A DNA stretch of 64,000 nt from Methanosarcina sp. MTP4. GTDB lineage: Archaea > Halobacteriota > Methanosarcinia > Methanosarcinales > Methanosarcinaceae. The stretch is taken from NCBI RefSeq assembly GCF_000970045.1, contig NZ_CP009505.1:4147469-4211468 (forward strand). The letters are read 5' to 3'. How positions within the stretch are numbered: position 1 is the first letter of the stretch; every line of letters begins with the position of its first letter. Positions 36,340 to 46,123 of this stretch are shown here, one piece after another. Below the pieces are notes generated by a model, which was not told where the DNA came from, ran no database searches, and saw nothing but the letters and a program-made list of their open reading frames with translations. Made by a program: the position numbers and the translations under genes.

Positions 36340-37362
36340 TTACACAAGGTTCCTGGCAAAGATATCGGATACTTCATCCATGTTTGAGACGTAGTCCTTT
36401 GCCAGGGGGTCCACTACAACGACTTCGCCCCCGATTTCCTCGGCAATTGCATCCGCACTGCGGGTGCTGAACTGGGCCTGGACAAAGATAACCTTTACGT
36501 CCTTTTCCTTTGCATCGGAGATCAGGCGTGCCAGGTCCTGCACACTCGGCTCTTTACCTTCGATTTCAATGGGGATCATTGTAAGCCCGTACTCTGCAGC
36601 AAAATACCCCCAGGACGGGTGGAAGACCATGAAACTCCGCCCTTCCTTCCCTTCCAGTTTTTCCCTGATCCTCGCATCCAGAGCGTCCAGTTCTTCAAGG
36701 TAAGAATCCCTGTTTTCGGCGTAGTAGGCTTCATTTTCAGGATCTATTTCCACAAGCCCAGTGTAGATATTCTCGACCATGATCTTTGCATTCACAGGGG
36801 AAGTCCAGATGTGTGGGTCCATGCCCACGTGAGATTCAGCTTCAGACTCAACTTCATGCTCAACATCTTCCTCAGCTTCACGCTCTCCGGCATCTACCCC
36901 GGCATCTTCCTCAACAATTCTCCCTTCCAGCTCATCATAGTGATTATGGGCTGCAATTTCCCTTAGTTCAACCCCTTCCGAGCAGTCCACGATCAGAAAC
37001 TCACTGTTTACGGCCTCTATTTTGTCCATCCAGACTTCTTCAAATGGAAGCCCGGACCCGACAGTAGCATACATCCTGGCTTCACTAACATCTCTGAGCT
37101 GTCCGGGAGAAGGTTCATGAGTTGCAGGGCTTGCCCCCGGAGGGATCATAACAATGACCTTCACCTTATTTCCCCCGACCTTCTCCACAAACTCGGCCTG
37201 GGGCAGGATGCTCACAGCCACCACAATGGGCTCTTCGTCCTCGCCGGTTTCAGCCCCCTGTCCCGCAGAATTATTTTCAGGAGCCGTATCCGCACAGCCG
37301 CTGGCAAAAAGGGAAAAACCTACAACCAGCAAAACTAATATAGGCAAAATTTTAAGTTTCAT
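36340..37362 (-). CDS. metal-binding lipoprotein of ABC transporter (ZnuA/cluster A-1)
   Basis: This 340-residue extracellular protein captures Zn(II) or Mn(II). The signal peptide ends in a lipobox (FASGC, Cys at residue 23). Metal-ligand positions of the family are visible: the His of SPATHEPSPGQL, the His of MDPHIWTSPVNAK, the His of VFHPSWGYFAAEYG, and a late acidic ligand in VVVDPLAKDY. An acidic, moderately His-containing loop (HNHYDELEGRIVEEDAG...ESHVG) precedes the second ligand, as in zinc-specific members. Four repeats of a palindromic motif lie in or near the promoters of this operon and its regulator. Confidence 0.92.
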   Translation of the reverse strand: MKLKILPILVLLVVGFSLFASGCADTAPENNSAGQGAETGEDEEPIVVAVSILPQAEFVEKVGGNKVKVIVMIPPGASPATHEPSPGQLRDVSEARMYATVGSGLPFEEVWMDKIEAVNSEFLIVDCSEGVELREIAAHNHYDELEGRIVEEDAGVDAGEREAEEDVEHEVESEAESHVGMDPHIWTSPVNAKIMVENIYTGLVEIDPENEAYYAENRDSYLEELDALDARIREKLEGKEGRSFMVFHPSWGYFAAEYGLTMIPIEIEGKEPSVQDLARLISDAKEKDVKVIFVQAQFSTRSADAIAEEIGGEVVVVDPLAKDYVSNMDEVSDIFARNLV

Positions 37363-37419
37363 GCTCTAATCCCACTCTCTTCATCCTTGTTTTTCAGCAT
37401 AAATCCGGAATCTATCAGG

Positions 37420-37492
37420 TCTGGTACATTCCAAATTTGGTCTAAGCCCAAATTTTTAAAACATTTTCATTAATAGTTGGTACTTACCCAAA
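37420..37492. promoter_or_regulatory. three candidate DtxR-family operators upstream of the metal transporter
   Basis: Three copies of a palindrome with half-sites TTTGG and CCAAA separated by about 7 bases lie 58-130 bases before the binding-protein start: TCTGGTACATTCCAAA (37420-37435), TTTGGTCTAAGCCCAAA (37436-37452) and GTTGGTACTTACCCAAA (37476-37492). A fourth copy precedes the regulator gene. Placement fits binding by the adjacent DtxR-family regulator. Confidence 0.7.
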
Positions 37493-37598
37493 TTATAATC
37501 ACGGGTCAATCTACTTAGAGGTCGCCCTATTTGGGGGTAAATCGATTTAAGGGTTAATCGGTTTATGGGATCAATCGATTTATGGGATCAATCGACGG

Positions 37599-38036
37599 TC
37601 ATTCATGCCGGTGCTCATCATGGAAACACTTTTCGTGCGTGATTTCTCCACACACTCCGAACATCGGGTGCCCCATTGCACTGCAGATCTTGTCCACAGC
37701 TTCCTTTGAAACGTAAGCTTCGAACCTTGAGACTTCCTCACAAGCCTCTTCCGAGGAAAGCCCGTAGTGACTCAGGAGAAGGCTCATGATCCTGTGTCTC
37801 CTGATCAGGAACTCCGCATACATCTCCCCCTGCTTCGTTAAGTCGACCCCTTTGTAAGGAACATGGTTCAGGTAACCTGAAGCTGCAAGCTCGTTAAGGG
37901 TCTTGCTTGTCGTGGAAGGATCCACTTTAAAGCTGGAAGAAATTTCAGTAGTCTTCACTGTCCTTCCTTTTTTTAAAATGAATTTCAGGTAATCTACTTT
38001 CCGGGGAGAAAGCTCGAGACCCGTAATTACCGTCAT
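37599..38036 (-). CDS. DtxR/MntR-family metal-dependent regulator
   Basis: This 145-residue regulator has an N-terminal winged helix (SPRKVDYLKFILKKGRTVKTTEISSSFKVDPSTTSKTLNELAASGYLNHVPYKGVDLTKQG) and the metal-binding dimerisation domain, with His, Cys and Glu in LIRRHRIMSLLLSHYGLSSEEACEEVSRFEAYVSKEAVDKICSAMGHP. It ends in a His/Cys-rich tail (CGEITHEKCFHDEHRHE). Family members sense Fe, Mn or Zn and repress uptake genes; the transporter downstream fits this. The TATA-like AAATAAATATC lies only about 25-30 bases before the ATG, so the mRNA is probably leaderless. Its own promoter carries the shared operator, suggesting autoregulation. Confidence 0.9.
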   Translation of the reverse strand: MTVITGLELSPRKVDYLKFILKKGRTVKTTEISSSFKVDPSTTSKTLNELAASGYLNHVPYKGVDLTKQGEMYAEFLIRRHRIMSLLLSHYGLSSEEACEEVSRFEAYVSKEAVDKICSAMGHPMFGVCGEITHEKCFHDEHRHE

Positions 38037-38080
38037 GAAATAGTATAATAAAAAAACAGATATTTATTTCTTTGGAATTT

Positions 38081-38097
38081 TTTGGTACTACCCCAAA
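38081..38097. promoter_or_regulatory. candidate DtxR-family operator before the regulator gene
   Basis: TTTGGTACTACCCCAAA is the fourth copy of the palindrome found upstream of the metal transporter. It lies about 45 bases before the regulator start and just upstream of its TATA-like element. Confidence 0.7.
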
Positions 38098-38288
38098 TTT
38101 TCAGAATCTTATGTGAAAAAGGAAAAACGTTGCAGGGAAAACCATTGCCTTTAAAATATCGAAGCCCTGCAAAAGTTGAGATCAGAAAACAAGAGGTAAG
38201 AAAAATGGATAAAAAAGGGAATAAGAAAACAAGAGATAAGAAAAAAGGGAATAAGAAAACTGGCAGATGAACTGATAATGCATTTTTT

Positions 38289-39620
38289 TCAGTAACCGAT
38301 CAAATAGACTCCGCAGACAAGCAGGAAACTAACAACACCCATCAGGGCTCCTCCCAGGGTATATGCCCTGAATACCTGCTGAGGCTCAATTTCAGCCAGT
38401 TCCCCGAAAATCCAGAAAAAGGGGTCATTGACGTGTGAGAACAGGAAAGTGCCCGATGCCATGGACAGGATGAGAATTTCCACAGGAAGCCCGAGTTCGG
38501 GCAGTAGAGGCATCATAAGAGAAGGAGCAACGAGCATTGTCACGACCCTTGAGCCCTGAACGGTCTGGAGGGCAGCAGCAACCAGGAAGGGCACCATGAT
38601 ATGGGGAAGGTTCAGCTGCATGAACATCTGTCCCAGGGCCTCCCCGGAACCTGTCATGGCAAGAGTTGCCCCAAGAGCCCCACCCCCGCATAGATCAAGG
38701 AGGACAACCCCACCCCTTCTCACGGCTTTTTCTATAAGAGTTCTGAGCACTTCAAGTCCCAGCCTCCTCCCGGAAAGAAAGGAAAGGAGTACCCCGATCA
38801 GAAGAGCTATGTTCGGGTCGCCGAAGAACATGAGTAGCGGAGGAGGGGTTTCAAAGATCGCGCGGGAGAGAATAAGGAGTAGGGGGAAAAAAACAGGAGC
38901 ATAGGCTTCAAGCCTTCTAAACTTTCCATTTGTCTTTTCCAATTCCCCTTCCTTGATTACTGACCCCTTGAGCCCTGAAAGCTCCTGTTCACTTTTCCTT
39001 AAAGGCCCTAAAGTCCCTGCCCCTTCACCAGCACTGAATTTCCTGGCATAGAGGTACCCTGCAATGGACGTGGGAACTGAAATCAAAAATCCCAACAGGA
39101 TCAGGAGGTTAATATTTGCCCCAAGCTCTTCTGCTGCCGAGATTATCACGGGGGAGGGGTAGACAAGATTGAAAGAGGCAAGCGTACCCAGCGCCAGGGC
39201 GGTTGCACTAGAAATCGAGGGGGTGTTGATCCTGGCTGCCAACTCTCTTGCGATCGGAACAAAGATAACGTAGGCCAGGATGCAGCACATCACGGGCACG
39301 GAAAAGAGAAAACCGAGGAAATTCAGAGCCAAAAGAGGTTTCCTGGAAAAACGAATGATATCGTCGGCAATCACGGAGGTACCCCCGGTCCTCTGGAGTA
39401 CGATTCCAATGATGCTCCCACAGGTAATGATAATTGCAAAGTGGGAAAATACCCTACCCATACCCAAACTTACCGTTTCCACTGTCCTGAGGGGTTCACC
39501 TGCCAGAACTCCCGTGAGGATGGATACCGAAACCAGGCTCAGGAAAGGATGAATCCTGAATTTTGCGGTCAGGAGCAGAATGCAGATGAGGGCAAAAAGG
39601 AAGATAAGAACCGGATTCAT
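38289..39620 (-). CDS. GntP-family permease
   Basis: This 443-residue integral membrane protein of the gluconate:H+ symporter (GntP) family has about 12-14 hydrophobic segments. The family features are the N-terminal LLLTAKFRIHPFLSLVSVSILTGVLAG, the conserved GSIIGIVLQRTGG turn, the central LLLILSRAIFE region, and the C-terminal VNDPFFWIFGELAEIEPQQVFRAYTLG block. The transported compound is an organic acid such as gluconate in characterised bacterial members; the archaeal substrate is unknown. A charged loop of about 35 residues (KFSAGEGAGTLGPLRKSEQELSG) splits the two halves. It stands alone upstream of a 17-base minisatellite. Confidence 0.88.
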   Translation of the reverse strand: MNPVLIFLFALICILLLTAKFRIHPFLSLVSVSILTGVLAGEPLRTVETVSLGMGRVFSHFAIIITCGSIIGIVLQRTGGTSVIADDIIRFSRKPLLALNFLGFLFSVPVMCCILAYVIFVPIARELAARINTPSISSATALALGTLASFNLVYPSPVIISAAEELGANINLLILLGFLISVPTSIAGYLYARKFSAGEGAGTLGPLRKSEQELSGLKGSVIKEGELEKTNGKFRRLEAYAPVFFPLLLILSRAIFETPPPLLMFFGDPNIALLIGVLLSFLSGRRLGLEVLRTLIEKAVRRGGVVLLDLCGGGALGATLAMTGSGEALGQMFMQLNLPHIMVPFLVAAALQTVQGSRVVTMLVAPSLMMPLLPELGLPVEILILSMASGTFLFSHVNDPFFWIFGELAEIEPQQVFRAYTLGGALMGVVSFLLVCGVYLIGY

Positions 39621-39670
39621 GCAACTTAGAATTTCATCCGAACATATAAAAATATAGTTGAAGAGAGAGA

Positions 39671-39738
39671 TTTGTTGGGGAAAAAAGTTTGTTGGGGAAA
39701 AAAGTTTGTTGGGGAAAAAAGTTTGTTGAGGAGAGAAA
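39671..39738. repeat. 17-bp tandem repeat (GTTGGGGAAAAAAGTTT)
   Basis: Three to four copies of GTTGGGGAAAAAAGTTT lie head to tail between the GntP permease gene and the end of cheW. Confidence 0.9.
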
Positions 39739-39839
39739 GTTACTGTTCTACAAGGTTTTGTTAGGAAGGGAGGGAAAGAAAAGAGCAGAAAAAGGGTGCT
39801 AAGGGGCGGAAAGAAAGGAGTGGAAAAAAGGTGGTATTA

Positions 39840-40352
39840 TCAGGTAGTTTCTTCGGGCAGAGAAAGCTGATTGAGTTCGTCCACTTCTTCTTCTCCAAGC
39901 ACCTTTTCCAGTTTCAGGAGGATGAGAAGCCGACCATCCAGCTTTCCGACTCCTTTCAGGTATTCGGCATTTATTTTTGACTTTATCATTTCAGGTGTAG
40001 GTTCAATGGAAGAGAGAGGGAGCCTCATGACCTCTTTCACGGAATTTACGAGCATACCGATGACAGTATCCCCTACTTCCACGATAATGATTCTGGAGAG
40101 CTCATCGCGCTCCTTCGGGCTGAAACCCAGGCGGATATTCAGGTCGATCAAGACAATGATTTTTCCCCGCAGGTTGATCAGCCCTTTTACACACTCCGGG
40201 GCCTGGGGGACCCGGGTGATCCTGGGAACCGGGATAATTTCGGAGACCTGCATAATATCGACCCCGAATTCTTCTCCCGAAAGCTCAAAGACCACAAGCT
40301 GAAGTCCCTCATCCGACACTCCCGAATCCTGTCCTGATGTTTCTTCAAACAT
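39840..40352 (-). CDS. cheW: chemotaxis coupling protein CheW
   Basis: This 170-residue adaptor links chemoreceptors to the kinase CheA in the membrane-associated array. It has the two-barrel CheW fold (QLVVFELSGEEFGVDIMQVSEIIPVPRITRVPQAPECVKGLINLRGKIIVLIDL), with the conserved GLINLRGKI block, and NSVKEVMRL followed by LKGVGKLDGRLLILLKLEKVL. The N- and C-terminal tails are longer than usual and acidic. It lies 21 bases after the receptor gene on the same strand, so both are one transcript. Confidence 0.95.
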   Translation of the reverse strand: MFEETSGQDSGVSDEGLQLVVFELSGEEFGVDIMQVSEIIPVPRITRVPQAPECVKGLINLRGKIIVLIDLNIRLGFSPKERDELSRIIIVEVGDTVIGMLVNSVKEVMRLPLSSIEPTPEMIKSKINAEYLKGVGKLDGRLLILLKLEKVLGEEEVDELNQLSLPEETT

Positions 40353-40373
40353 GGCAATTCCTCAATAAGGGGC

Positions 40374-42416
40374 TTAATCTTCCTTGTTTTCCGGCCTTTC
40401 TTCAAAATCCCCAAGCTTGAACTTTTCGGTGGCTCTCCTCATTCTTTCCCCGAGCAAAGAGAGTTCGTTGGCCATACTGGCAAGTTCTGACATTGAAGCG
40501 CTCTGTTCCTCGAGAGCTGCCGCAGCTTCCTGGGTTCCGGCAGCGGACTGCTCCGATATTGAAGATATATCCTCCAGGGTAGAGGTAATCTCTTCGATGG
40601 ACGCAGACTGTTCCTCAGTAGCTGCTGCAACGTCCTCGATCATGTTTGTGATCTCGTTGACCGTGGAAACAATCCCGTTGACCATCTCAAGAGCCTCCTT
40701 CACGGAACTGGAACCGACCTTCACATCACCCTTGCTGGCTTCTATAGACTCTACAGTGTCACCTATAACGGTCCTGATTTCATCGATCAGTCCTGAAATA
40801 TTCTTGGCAGCACCCCCGGATTCTTCGGCAAGTTTGCGGACTTCATCGGCTACAACAGAGAAACCTTTCCCGTGTTCACCTGCCCTTGCAGCCTCAATTG
40901 CCGCATTGAGTGCAAGCATATTGGTCTGGTCTGCAATCCCGGTAATGAGCGCCACAATCTCATTGATCTGCCATGATTTGACGTCAAGACCTTTGATCAC
41001 GCTTTCGGTTTCATCTACGGAGGACTGGATACGTCCCATTTTTACCAGGACTTCTTTGGAAACGTTCCCGATGTTGTTAACCGTATCATTTACAAAGTTT
41101 GTGTTTTTAGAAACTTTCTGGGTATTATCGGCAACTTCCTGGATGTTGTGGGTCATGTCCTGCATTGCATGGGTTATATCCACTATTTTTGAAGTCTGCA
41201 TTTCTGCGCCGTGCGAGATTTCAGTTGCAGTATCCGAAATCTTTCTTGATGCAGAAGCTACTTCCTCGGAAGAAGCAGACATTTCTTCCGAAAGTGTGGC
41301 AAGATGGAGTGAACCTTTCTGGACTTCCCTGATAAGCTGGCGCAGGTTTGCAACCATGTTGCCGAAGGCTTTGGAGAGAAGGGATATTTCACTGCGGGAA
41401 GTGCCCTTGATTTCAACAGTTAGATCTCCTTCAGATATTTTTTCGGAAGCATCTAGCAGTTCGTAAATCGGCTTTCTGTAAAGGTTCAAAATCACGAAAA
41501 CGAGAAAACCACCGAGAAATACCGAAAAGAGCGTTACCAGGAGGATTTCATTGATAGACCCGCGGATCAGGGTGTTCAATTGTTCCCTCTGATCAGCACT
41601 TGCAGCCTTAGTGACGGTTTCTACCTGCCTGGCTATTACCAGCATATTTTCCTCCGCCTCATCTTTCCTGTTTTCCAGAACTACAAGTCGCCCTACATCT
41701 ACACGGATTTTCTCGGACTCAGAAATTACCATCTCTGCACGATCAATATTTTCCTGCTTTTCCAGGCGTAAACTTAAATCAGCAACCTCCTCAATGACAG
41801 CCACTGCAAGCTGATCATAATTTTCAACGTGCTGCGGGTCTCCGGTAACAGCATAACTCTGATATTCACTTTTGGCCTGCAGCATCATTACTATAATTTC
41901 CTGTGTATCCTCCGCATTGGACAATTTTTCAATAAGAACCTCATTTGAAGCCCCTTCCTCAGTATATTGCTTATACTGCTCCATCTGGTCCAGATAAATC
42001 TCTTCGACCAGCTGCAACATTTCTCCCCTTCTTACAACAAACCCACTTTCTAAGGCAGCCTGTTCCTCTTCTGCCTCAACATAATCATCAAACTCTGCCC
42101 TGAAATCACTGGAAGCCTCCAGAGCAAACTCCATTCTGCCTTGATTTACATCGTCGAGATAGTCTGCATATATGTTCTTCGATATTTCTGCCTGTTCGGG
42201 CACAAGATCCAGATACTTATATACATCATCTTTTGCTGCCGGATCTCCATTAATAATATAGTTTTGCTCAGAAATTACAGCATATTCCATACTATCAATA
42301 ATAAAGGTCATATTTTCAATGGCTCGGGTCTTTTTCTCAACCTCATCCATACCGCTGTAACCCGTGTACCCAACAAAAAAGATCAAAACCAGAAGAAGGG
42401 CAAATCCTATTACCAC
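40374..42416 (-). CDS. methyl-accepting chemotaxis protein, probably 5'-truncated
   Basis: This 680-residue receptor has a first membrane segment (residues 1-20), a long helical extracellular sensor region (to about 275), a second membrane segment ([24 protein letters not shown]), a HAMP linker and the cytoplasmic coiled coil. The coiled coil contains the signalling hairpin ([37 protein letters not shown]). The only usable start is GTG 42416, immediately at the membrane segment. The frame extends 26 codons upstream (including the typical KNTKIGH pre-membrane segment) to a TAG without any ATG, GTG or TTG. An insertion sequence begins in that region, so the original N-terminus was probably lost. 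The remaining protein could still function if translation starts at GTG. Confidence 0.9.
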   Translation of the reverse strand: MVIGFALLLVLIFFVGYTGYSGMDEVEKKTRAIENMTFIIDSMEYAVISEQNYIINGDPAAKDDVYKYLDLVPEQAEISKNIYADYLDDVNQGRMEFALEASSDFRAEFDDYVEAEEEQAALESGFVVRRGEMLQLVEEIYLDQMEQYKQYTEEGASNEVLIEKLSNAEDTQEIIVMMLQAKSEYQSYAVTGDPQHVENYDQLAVAVIEEVADLSLRLEKQENIDRAEMVISESEKIRVDVGRLVVLENRKDEAEENMLVIARQVETVTKAASADQREQLNTLIRGSINEILLVTLFSVFLGGFLVFVILNLYRKPIYELLDASEKISEGDLTVEIKGTSRSEISLLSKAFGNMVANLRQLIREVQKGSLHLATLSEEMSASSEEVASASRKISDTATEISHGAEMQTSKIVDITHAMQDMTHNIQEVADNTQKVSKNTNFVNDTVNNIGNVSKEVLVKMGRIQSSVDETESVIKGLDVKSWQINEIVALITGIADQTNMLALNAAIEAARAGEHGKGFSVVADEVRKLAEESGGAAKNISGLIDEIRTVIGDTVESIEASKGDVKVGSSSVKEALEMVNGIVSTVNEITNMIEDVAAATEEQSASIEEITSTLEDISSISEQSAAGTQEAAAALEEQSASMSELASMANELSLLGERMRRATEKFKLGDFEERPENKED

Positions 42417-42522
42417 GTGCCCTATTTTTGTGTTTTTAACCGGAGTTTCTAAGATCTTGAAAAATAAAGGCTCTTGGCTACGATAATTTGAAGTCTAATA
42501 AAAAATTAATTAAGTTAACGAT

Positions 42523-42552
42523 TTCAACTTGGGATATACTTCCCAAGTTGAA
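42523..42552. terminator. perfect 12-bp hairpin over the transposase stop codon
   Basis: TTCAACTTGGGA (42523-42534) and TCCCAAGTTGAA (42541-42552) form a 12-bp stem with the six-base loop TATACT. The TGA stop codon lies inside it. It may end the transposase transcript or block readthrough into the MCP gene. Confidence 0.7.
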
Positions 42553-44161
42553 GTTTTGTAAATATTTTTGCAGTTTCTTTGTTCATTTCTTCTATAACAA
42601 ACTCTGCATTTTTCTCTTCTTTTGCACTATAGACAAGACTCATTCTTATCTTTTCGAGATTAGTGGCCAATTTTTGAATTGTCAGTTCAGGATCATCAAT
42701 CAAATGGAGTAAATAATTGTGGAGCAGTAATCCCATTACACAAAGAAACACGTGTGCTCTTATCTTCACATCCTTCCTTACATATACAGGTTTTATCGGT
42801 ATCAGTAACCTGTCCTTTAGCCACTTTATGTCCTCTTCAATCATATTTCGGGAATCATACATTTCCACAATTTCTTTTGTTGCAAGGTTTTCCTTATCAG
42901 TAAATACAACAGTCTTTCCCATCCCTGAAAGAAACTCTTTCTCCCGACTTTCATTTAAACTGAAATTAAGTTGTAACTTCCCTTCATTTTCAATGACATT
43001 GTAATCAAAGAGTCCTCTATATTGCTTTGGTACCGTATCAACGACCCGGTTCATAAGGCCTTTTGATGTCATTTTTCTTCCCCTTCCTTTGTGGTTAAGC
43101 CTTGATCTTAGTTCTTCGATTTTCTCCAGAATCATGACTCTTTTTGTTTCCCACTCATGCATCTGTTTTCTCCTGGTAATTTCACTGTACTTTATTGCTC
43201 CGGTGAAATTCTGTTCATACCATTTCCCCATAATACGATGAGCTTTAATGATATTGTTTTTTCCATTTTCCCATTCCTCTTCAAAGTCGGACAAAGGAAT
43301 TTGAAACAAATCTTTACACATCGAAGAAGGTAGAGCCCCAACAACATGCATTTTATCCAGAACATGTTCTATGTTATCTATTGAGTTCATTCCCCTATCA
43401 AAAACGATAGTAATCTCATCAAGAGGAATCTCGATTTCTTCTACACGTTTGCAAATGTTGTCAATTAAACCTGAAAACAAAGTTACATCAGGTATGTTTG
43501 CCGGGTAGGTAATTGTCTGAAAAGGAATGTTCTTGTTTGAAGTTGTTAAGCCAACACCTATCAGGTTCTTATCATACCGTTTATCCTTAGAGAACCCCTT
43601 TTTTGGGAGTTCCTCTCCATGCTCGATATGAGTGTAAAAGTTAGTCGTGTCAAATGTTAGTTTAGTTGGCCTTATTCCTTTTTGGATTAGTGTTCTGGAG
43701 ACATCAATTTCGATTTTACGGATTGTTTCTTCATCCAATCTTTCCATGTAGTTAAGGAAGTTCTGACTTGAGAGTTTATATGAGGGATTCCAGAAAAATT
43801 TGAGTAAACTTTCTTTGAAGTATTCATCAAGAACATTCCTGCTAAGGATATGTTCGGATCTTCCGATGATGATTAAAAGGAGATATTCTGCAGGCGTAAG
43901 GCCTTTTATGCTTTTTCTGTCAATGTGTTTGTTCATAGCTTCAATGAGGCCTACTTCTTCAGCTGCCTTGAGTAAGGCAGCTGGTTTGCCAAAAGAGTAG
44001 GATGCTATTCTTGTTTCTTTTGTTTCCATTATGAGGTCATAAACTTGGTCAGCAGTCCCAACATACTTTTGAATTGTTTGGACAACTTTTCCATCAATTC
44101 GTTCATTCTTTATGACGTAAAGGTATTTGTGGCCCGATATAGTTTTAATCTTGAAGTGCAT
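42524..44161 (-). CDS. IS4-superfamily transposase (IS1634-like)
   Basis: This 545-residue DDE transposase appears intact. Catalytic residues are placed as expected: the first Asp in KLTFDTTNFYTH (near residue 175), the second in ITIVFDRGMNS (near residue 263), and the Glu within the YREK signature YDSRNMIEEDIKWLK (Y-2-R-3-E-6-K, near residue 450). A leucine-rich C-terminus follows (CVMGLLLHNYLLHLI). This length and signature match the IS1634 branch of the IS4 superfamily. No frameshift is visible, so the element could be active. Confidence 0.9.
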   Translation of the reverse strand: MHFKIKTISGHKYLYVIKNERIDGKVVQTIQKYVGTADQVYDLIMETKETRIASYSFGKPAALLKAAEEVGLIEAMNKHIDRKSIKGLTPAEYLLLIIIGRSEHILSRNVLDEYFKESLLKFFWNPSYKLSSQNFLNYMERLDEETIRKIEIDVSRTLIQKGIRPTKLTFDTTNFYTHIEHGEELPKKGFSKDKRYDKNLIGVGLTTSNKNIPFQTITYPANIPDVTLFSGLIDNICKRVEEIEIPLDEITIVFDRGMNSIDNIEHVLDKMHVVGALPSSMCKDLFQIPLSDFEEEWENGKNNIIKAHRIMGKWYEQNFTGAIKYSEITRRKQMHEWETKRVMILEKIEELRSRLNHKGRGRKMTSKGLMNRVVDTVPKQYRGLFDYNVIENEGKLQLNFSLNESREKEFLSGMGKTVVFTDKENLATKEIVEMYDSRNMIEEDIKWLKDRLLIPIKPVYVRKDVKIRAHVFLCVMGLLLHNYLLHLIDDPELTIQKLATNLEKIRMSLVYSAKEEKNAEFVIEEMNKETAKIFTKLQLGKYIPS

Positions 44162-44262
44162 ATGTGTATTATACCCTACTTATTAATAAATTTTTCTAAA
44201 ATATTAGTTTCTATTTCGAAAAAATAATGTATATTGATTGTTTTTTTTATCAATTCATATTA

Positions 44263-44641
44263 CAGATCTGATAACAATTATTTAATTATAGTTAGACCCT
44301 ACAGGAATGAAGCCGCAAGATATCGTTTTTAGTCACAAAGTATAAACTCCGGTTTAAGCATCTTTTTTCACCTTAGCCTCCAACCTGTCCGTATTAAAGC
44401 CTTTTCCACCCTGCATAATCAAATTTCCAGCCCACCAGCGGCGTTTGCCGGAAAAGTAAACTGAATAAAATAAATATTCAAGCTCATCCTGTTAAAGATT
44501 GTTTAGTCCGAATATCTCGATAGGTATTATTTTTAAGAATTCATAAATTTTTTGATACCTTTGGTAAATAGGCGATTAAAATCGTGAACTCTTCCGGTAC
44601 TCTCAGGAACCGGACTTAGGTACAGGACTTGGGAATCGGAC
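44263..44641. other. gene-free interval
   Basis: The sequence between the insertion sequence and the receiver-domain gene contains no recognisable gene, and no missing MCP N-terminus that I could identify on this side of the insertion. Confidence 0.4.
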
Positions 44642-45007
44642 TTAACCTGTCAGAAATTCTTCGATCTGGGACCTGAAAATGCCGAAATTTATAGGCTTGG
44701 GCAGGACAGCATAGCATCCGGCTTCAAGGAACTGCTGTTCACTTTCAGAATCACTGTATCCTGTTACGGCAACCACCCTGATGTCCCTGGTCTCAGAATC
44801 ACACTTTATTATTTTAAGAAATTCAAGACCGTTCATCTTCGGGAGTTCCATATCCAGCAGTATCAAATCAACTCTACCCTCATTAAGCACTTCCAGTGCT
44901 TCCACCCCGTTTTTTGCCTTCTTCGGCTCATATCCAAAAGACTTCAGCAGATCTGCCTCAATCATAAGGTTAAGTAAATTATCCTCAACAACAAGGATTT
45001 CGGACAT
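44642..45007 (-). CDS. single-domain response regulator
   Basis: This 121-residue receiver protein starts MSEILVVEDNLLNLMIEADLLKSFGYEPKKAKNGVEAL. The acidic pocket (EDN), phospho-acceptor Asp in VDLILLDMELPKMNG, Thr of VVAVTGYSD and Lys of AVLPKPIN are all present. The AENG-like DN and MELPKMNG pattern resembles receivers that act with hybrid kinases more than CheY proper. I start at the ATG at 45007 rather than TTG 45016. Its partner kinase is unknown; location suggests a link to chemotaxis or adaptation. Confidence 0.9.
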   Translation of the reverse strand: MSEILVVEDNLLNLMIEADLLKSFGYEPKKAKNGVEALEVLNEGRVDLILLDMELPKMNGLEFLKIIKCDSETRDIRVVAVTGYSDSESEQQFLEAGCYAVLPKPINFGIFRSQIEEFLTG

Positions 45008-46123
45008 ATGACTCAACTCTCAAGATTAACAAGCTCTCAAGATAAGAACTCTAAAGATTAAAGAATTGTACCAGAGTAAATGATTGTACAGGTTGGCTAT
45101 ATTACAGACCAACCAGCTTTTTCAAACACTTGTTTACTATGATTTTACTGCTATCGTACACCATTGTTCTGAATTACGTGAATATTTTCATTGTATGTAA
45201 ATATTTTCATTTTGTACGAATATTTTCTTACACAGTTTCCGGAAGTGTTGTTAATTGGAATTTAGGATATAATAGGTAAAGGGATAAAACAAAGGGATTA
45301 AGACACCACAGATAGATTACCCCAACTTGCAAAGTACTATATAAACTGTAGAAGAATATAAAGTTATTTATCATGACATATTTCATGATTTTAATATTAA
45401 AACAGAATTTAAAAATTCGTTTTCTTAAATACGAGAGACTCTAAGATTAGTTGGTAGCTTGTTTACAAGTTATCAAAAAAGTTTAATATAGTACGGCCAG
45501 CATATTATTTACGTGATTAGACAAAATTTTGATTGATATCACCGAAGACTTCTGATATCTTACACTTTCGGTCTCGAATCGGAAAAAATTCATTATTTTT
45601 CCCTCGAGACAATCATTCCAGCAATATATCTTATAGTCTCACTTTCAAAACCTGGAACAAGTTGTAAATCGCTCGATTGTAAGTAGTTTGACTGTAAGTT
45701 GTTTATTTTCATAAATAAGAATCTTCATACGTTCAATCAGAGGTTGGCGAATGCCACTAGCAGTCTGTAAAGAAGGATATATGAGAATATAAGCGAATAT
45801 CTAAATTAAAAGCGGGAATTTGCAAGAAATTTAGTAAAGTGCGGCAATTAATATAAACACTTGTTCGTAAAAACAATAATTATAAAAAACACTAGTAAAA
45901 AAACTAGTAAAAACACTATAGTAAAAACACTATAGTAAAAACACTATAGTAAAAACACTATAGTAAAAAAACTAGTAAAAACACTAGTAAAAACACTATA
46001 GTAAAAACACTATAGTAAAAACACTATAGTAAAAACAGCTAATGCTGGAAGTAGCAATAGTAAAAATGGAAAGAAGATAATTTATTGTCGCTCGCTTCAT
46101 AAAAACTAAAAAAGGGGAAAGAC
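45008..46123. other. gene-free interval upstream of the che operon
   Basis: This 1.1 kb AT-rich region between divergent regulators has no gene I can support. It contains the cheY promoter and a 14-base minisatellite close to the cheY start. Short inverted sequences such as TTGATATCA/TGATATC near 45534-45560 could be regulatory sites. Confidence 0.45.
45887..46038. repeat. 14-bp tandem repeat (ACTATAGTAAAAAC)
   Basis: About eleven copies of ACTATAGTAAAAAC and a shorter ACTAGTAAAAAC variant alternate head to tail. The array ends 85 bases before the cheY ATG, so it may lie in the operon leader. Confidence 0.95.

Larger units (their letters stand above)
42484..44262 (-). mobile_element. IS4-superfamily insertion sequence (IS1634-like)
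   Basis: The element contains one transposase gene. Candidate imperfect ends are TAATTTGAAGTCTAATAAAA at 42484-42503 and the inverted TAATATGAATTGATAAAA ending at 44262, about two-thirds identical. No target-site duplication could be recognised, so the boundaries are approximate. A perfect hairpin spans the transposase stop codon. It separates the MCP gene from the rest of the che cluster. Confidence 0.6.
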
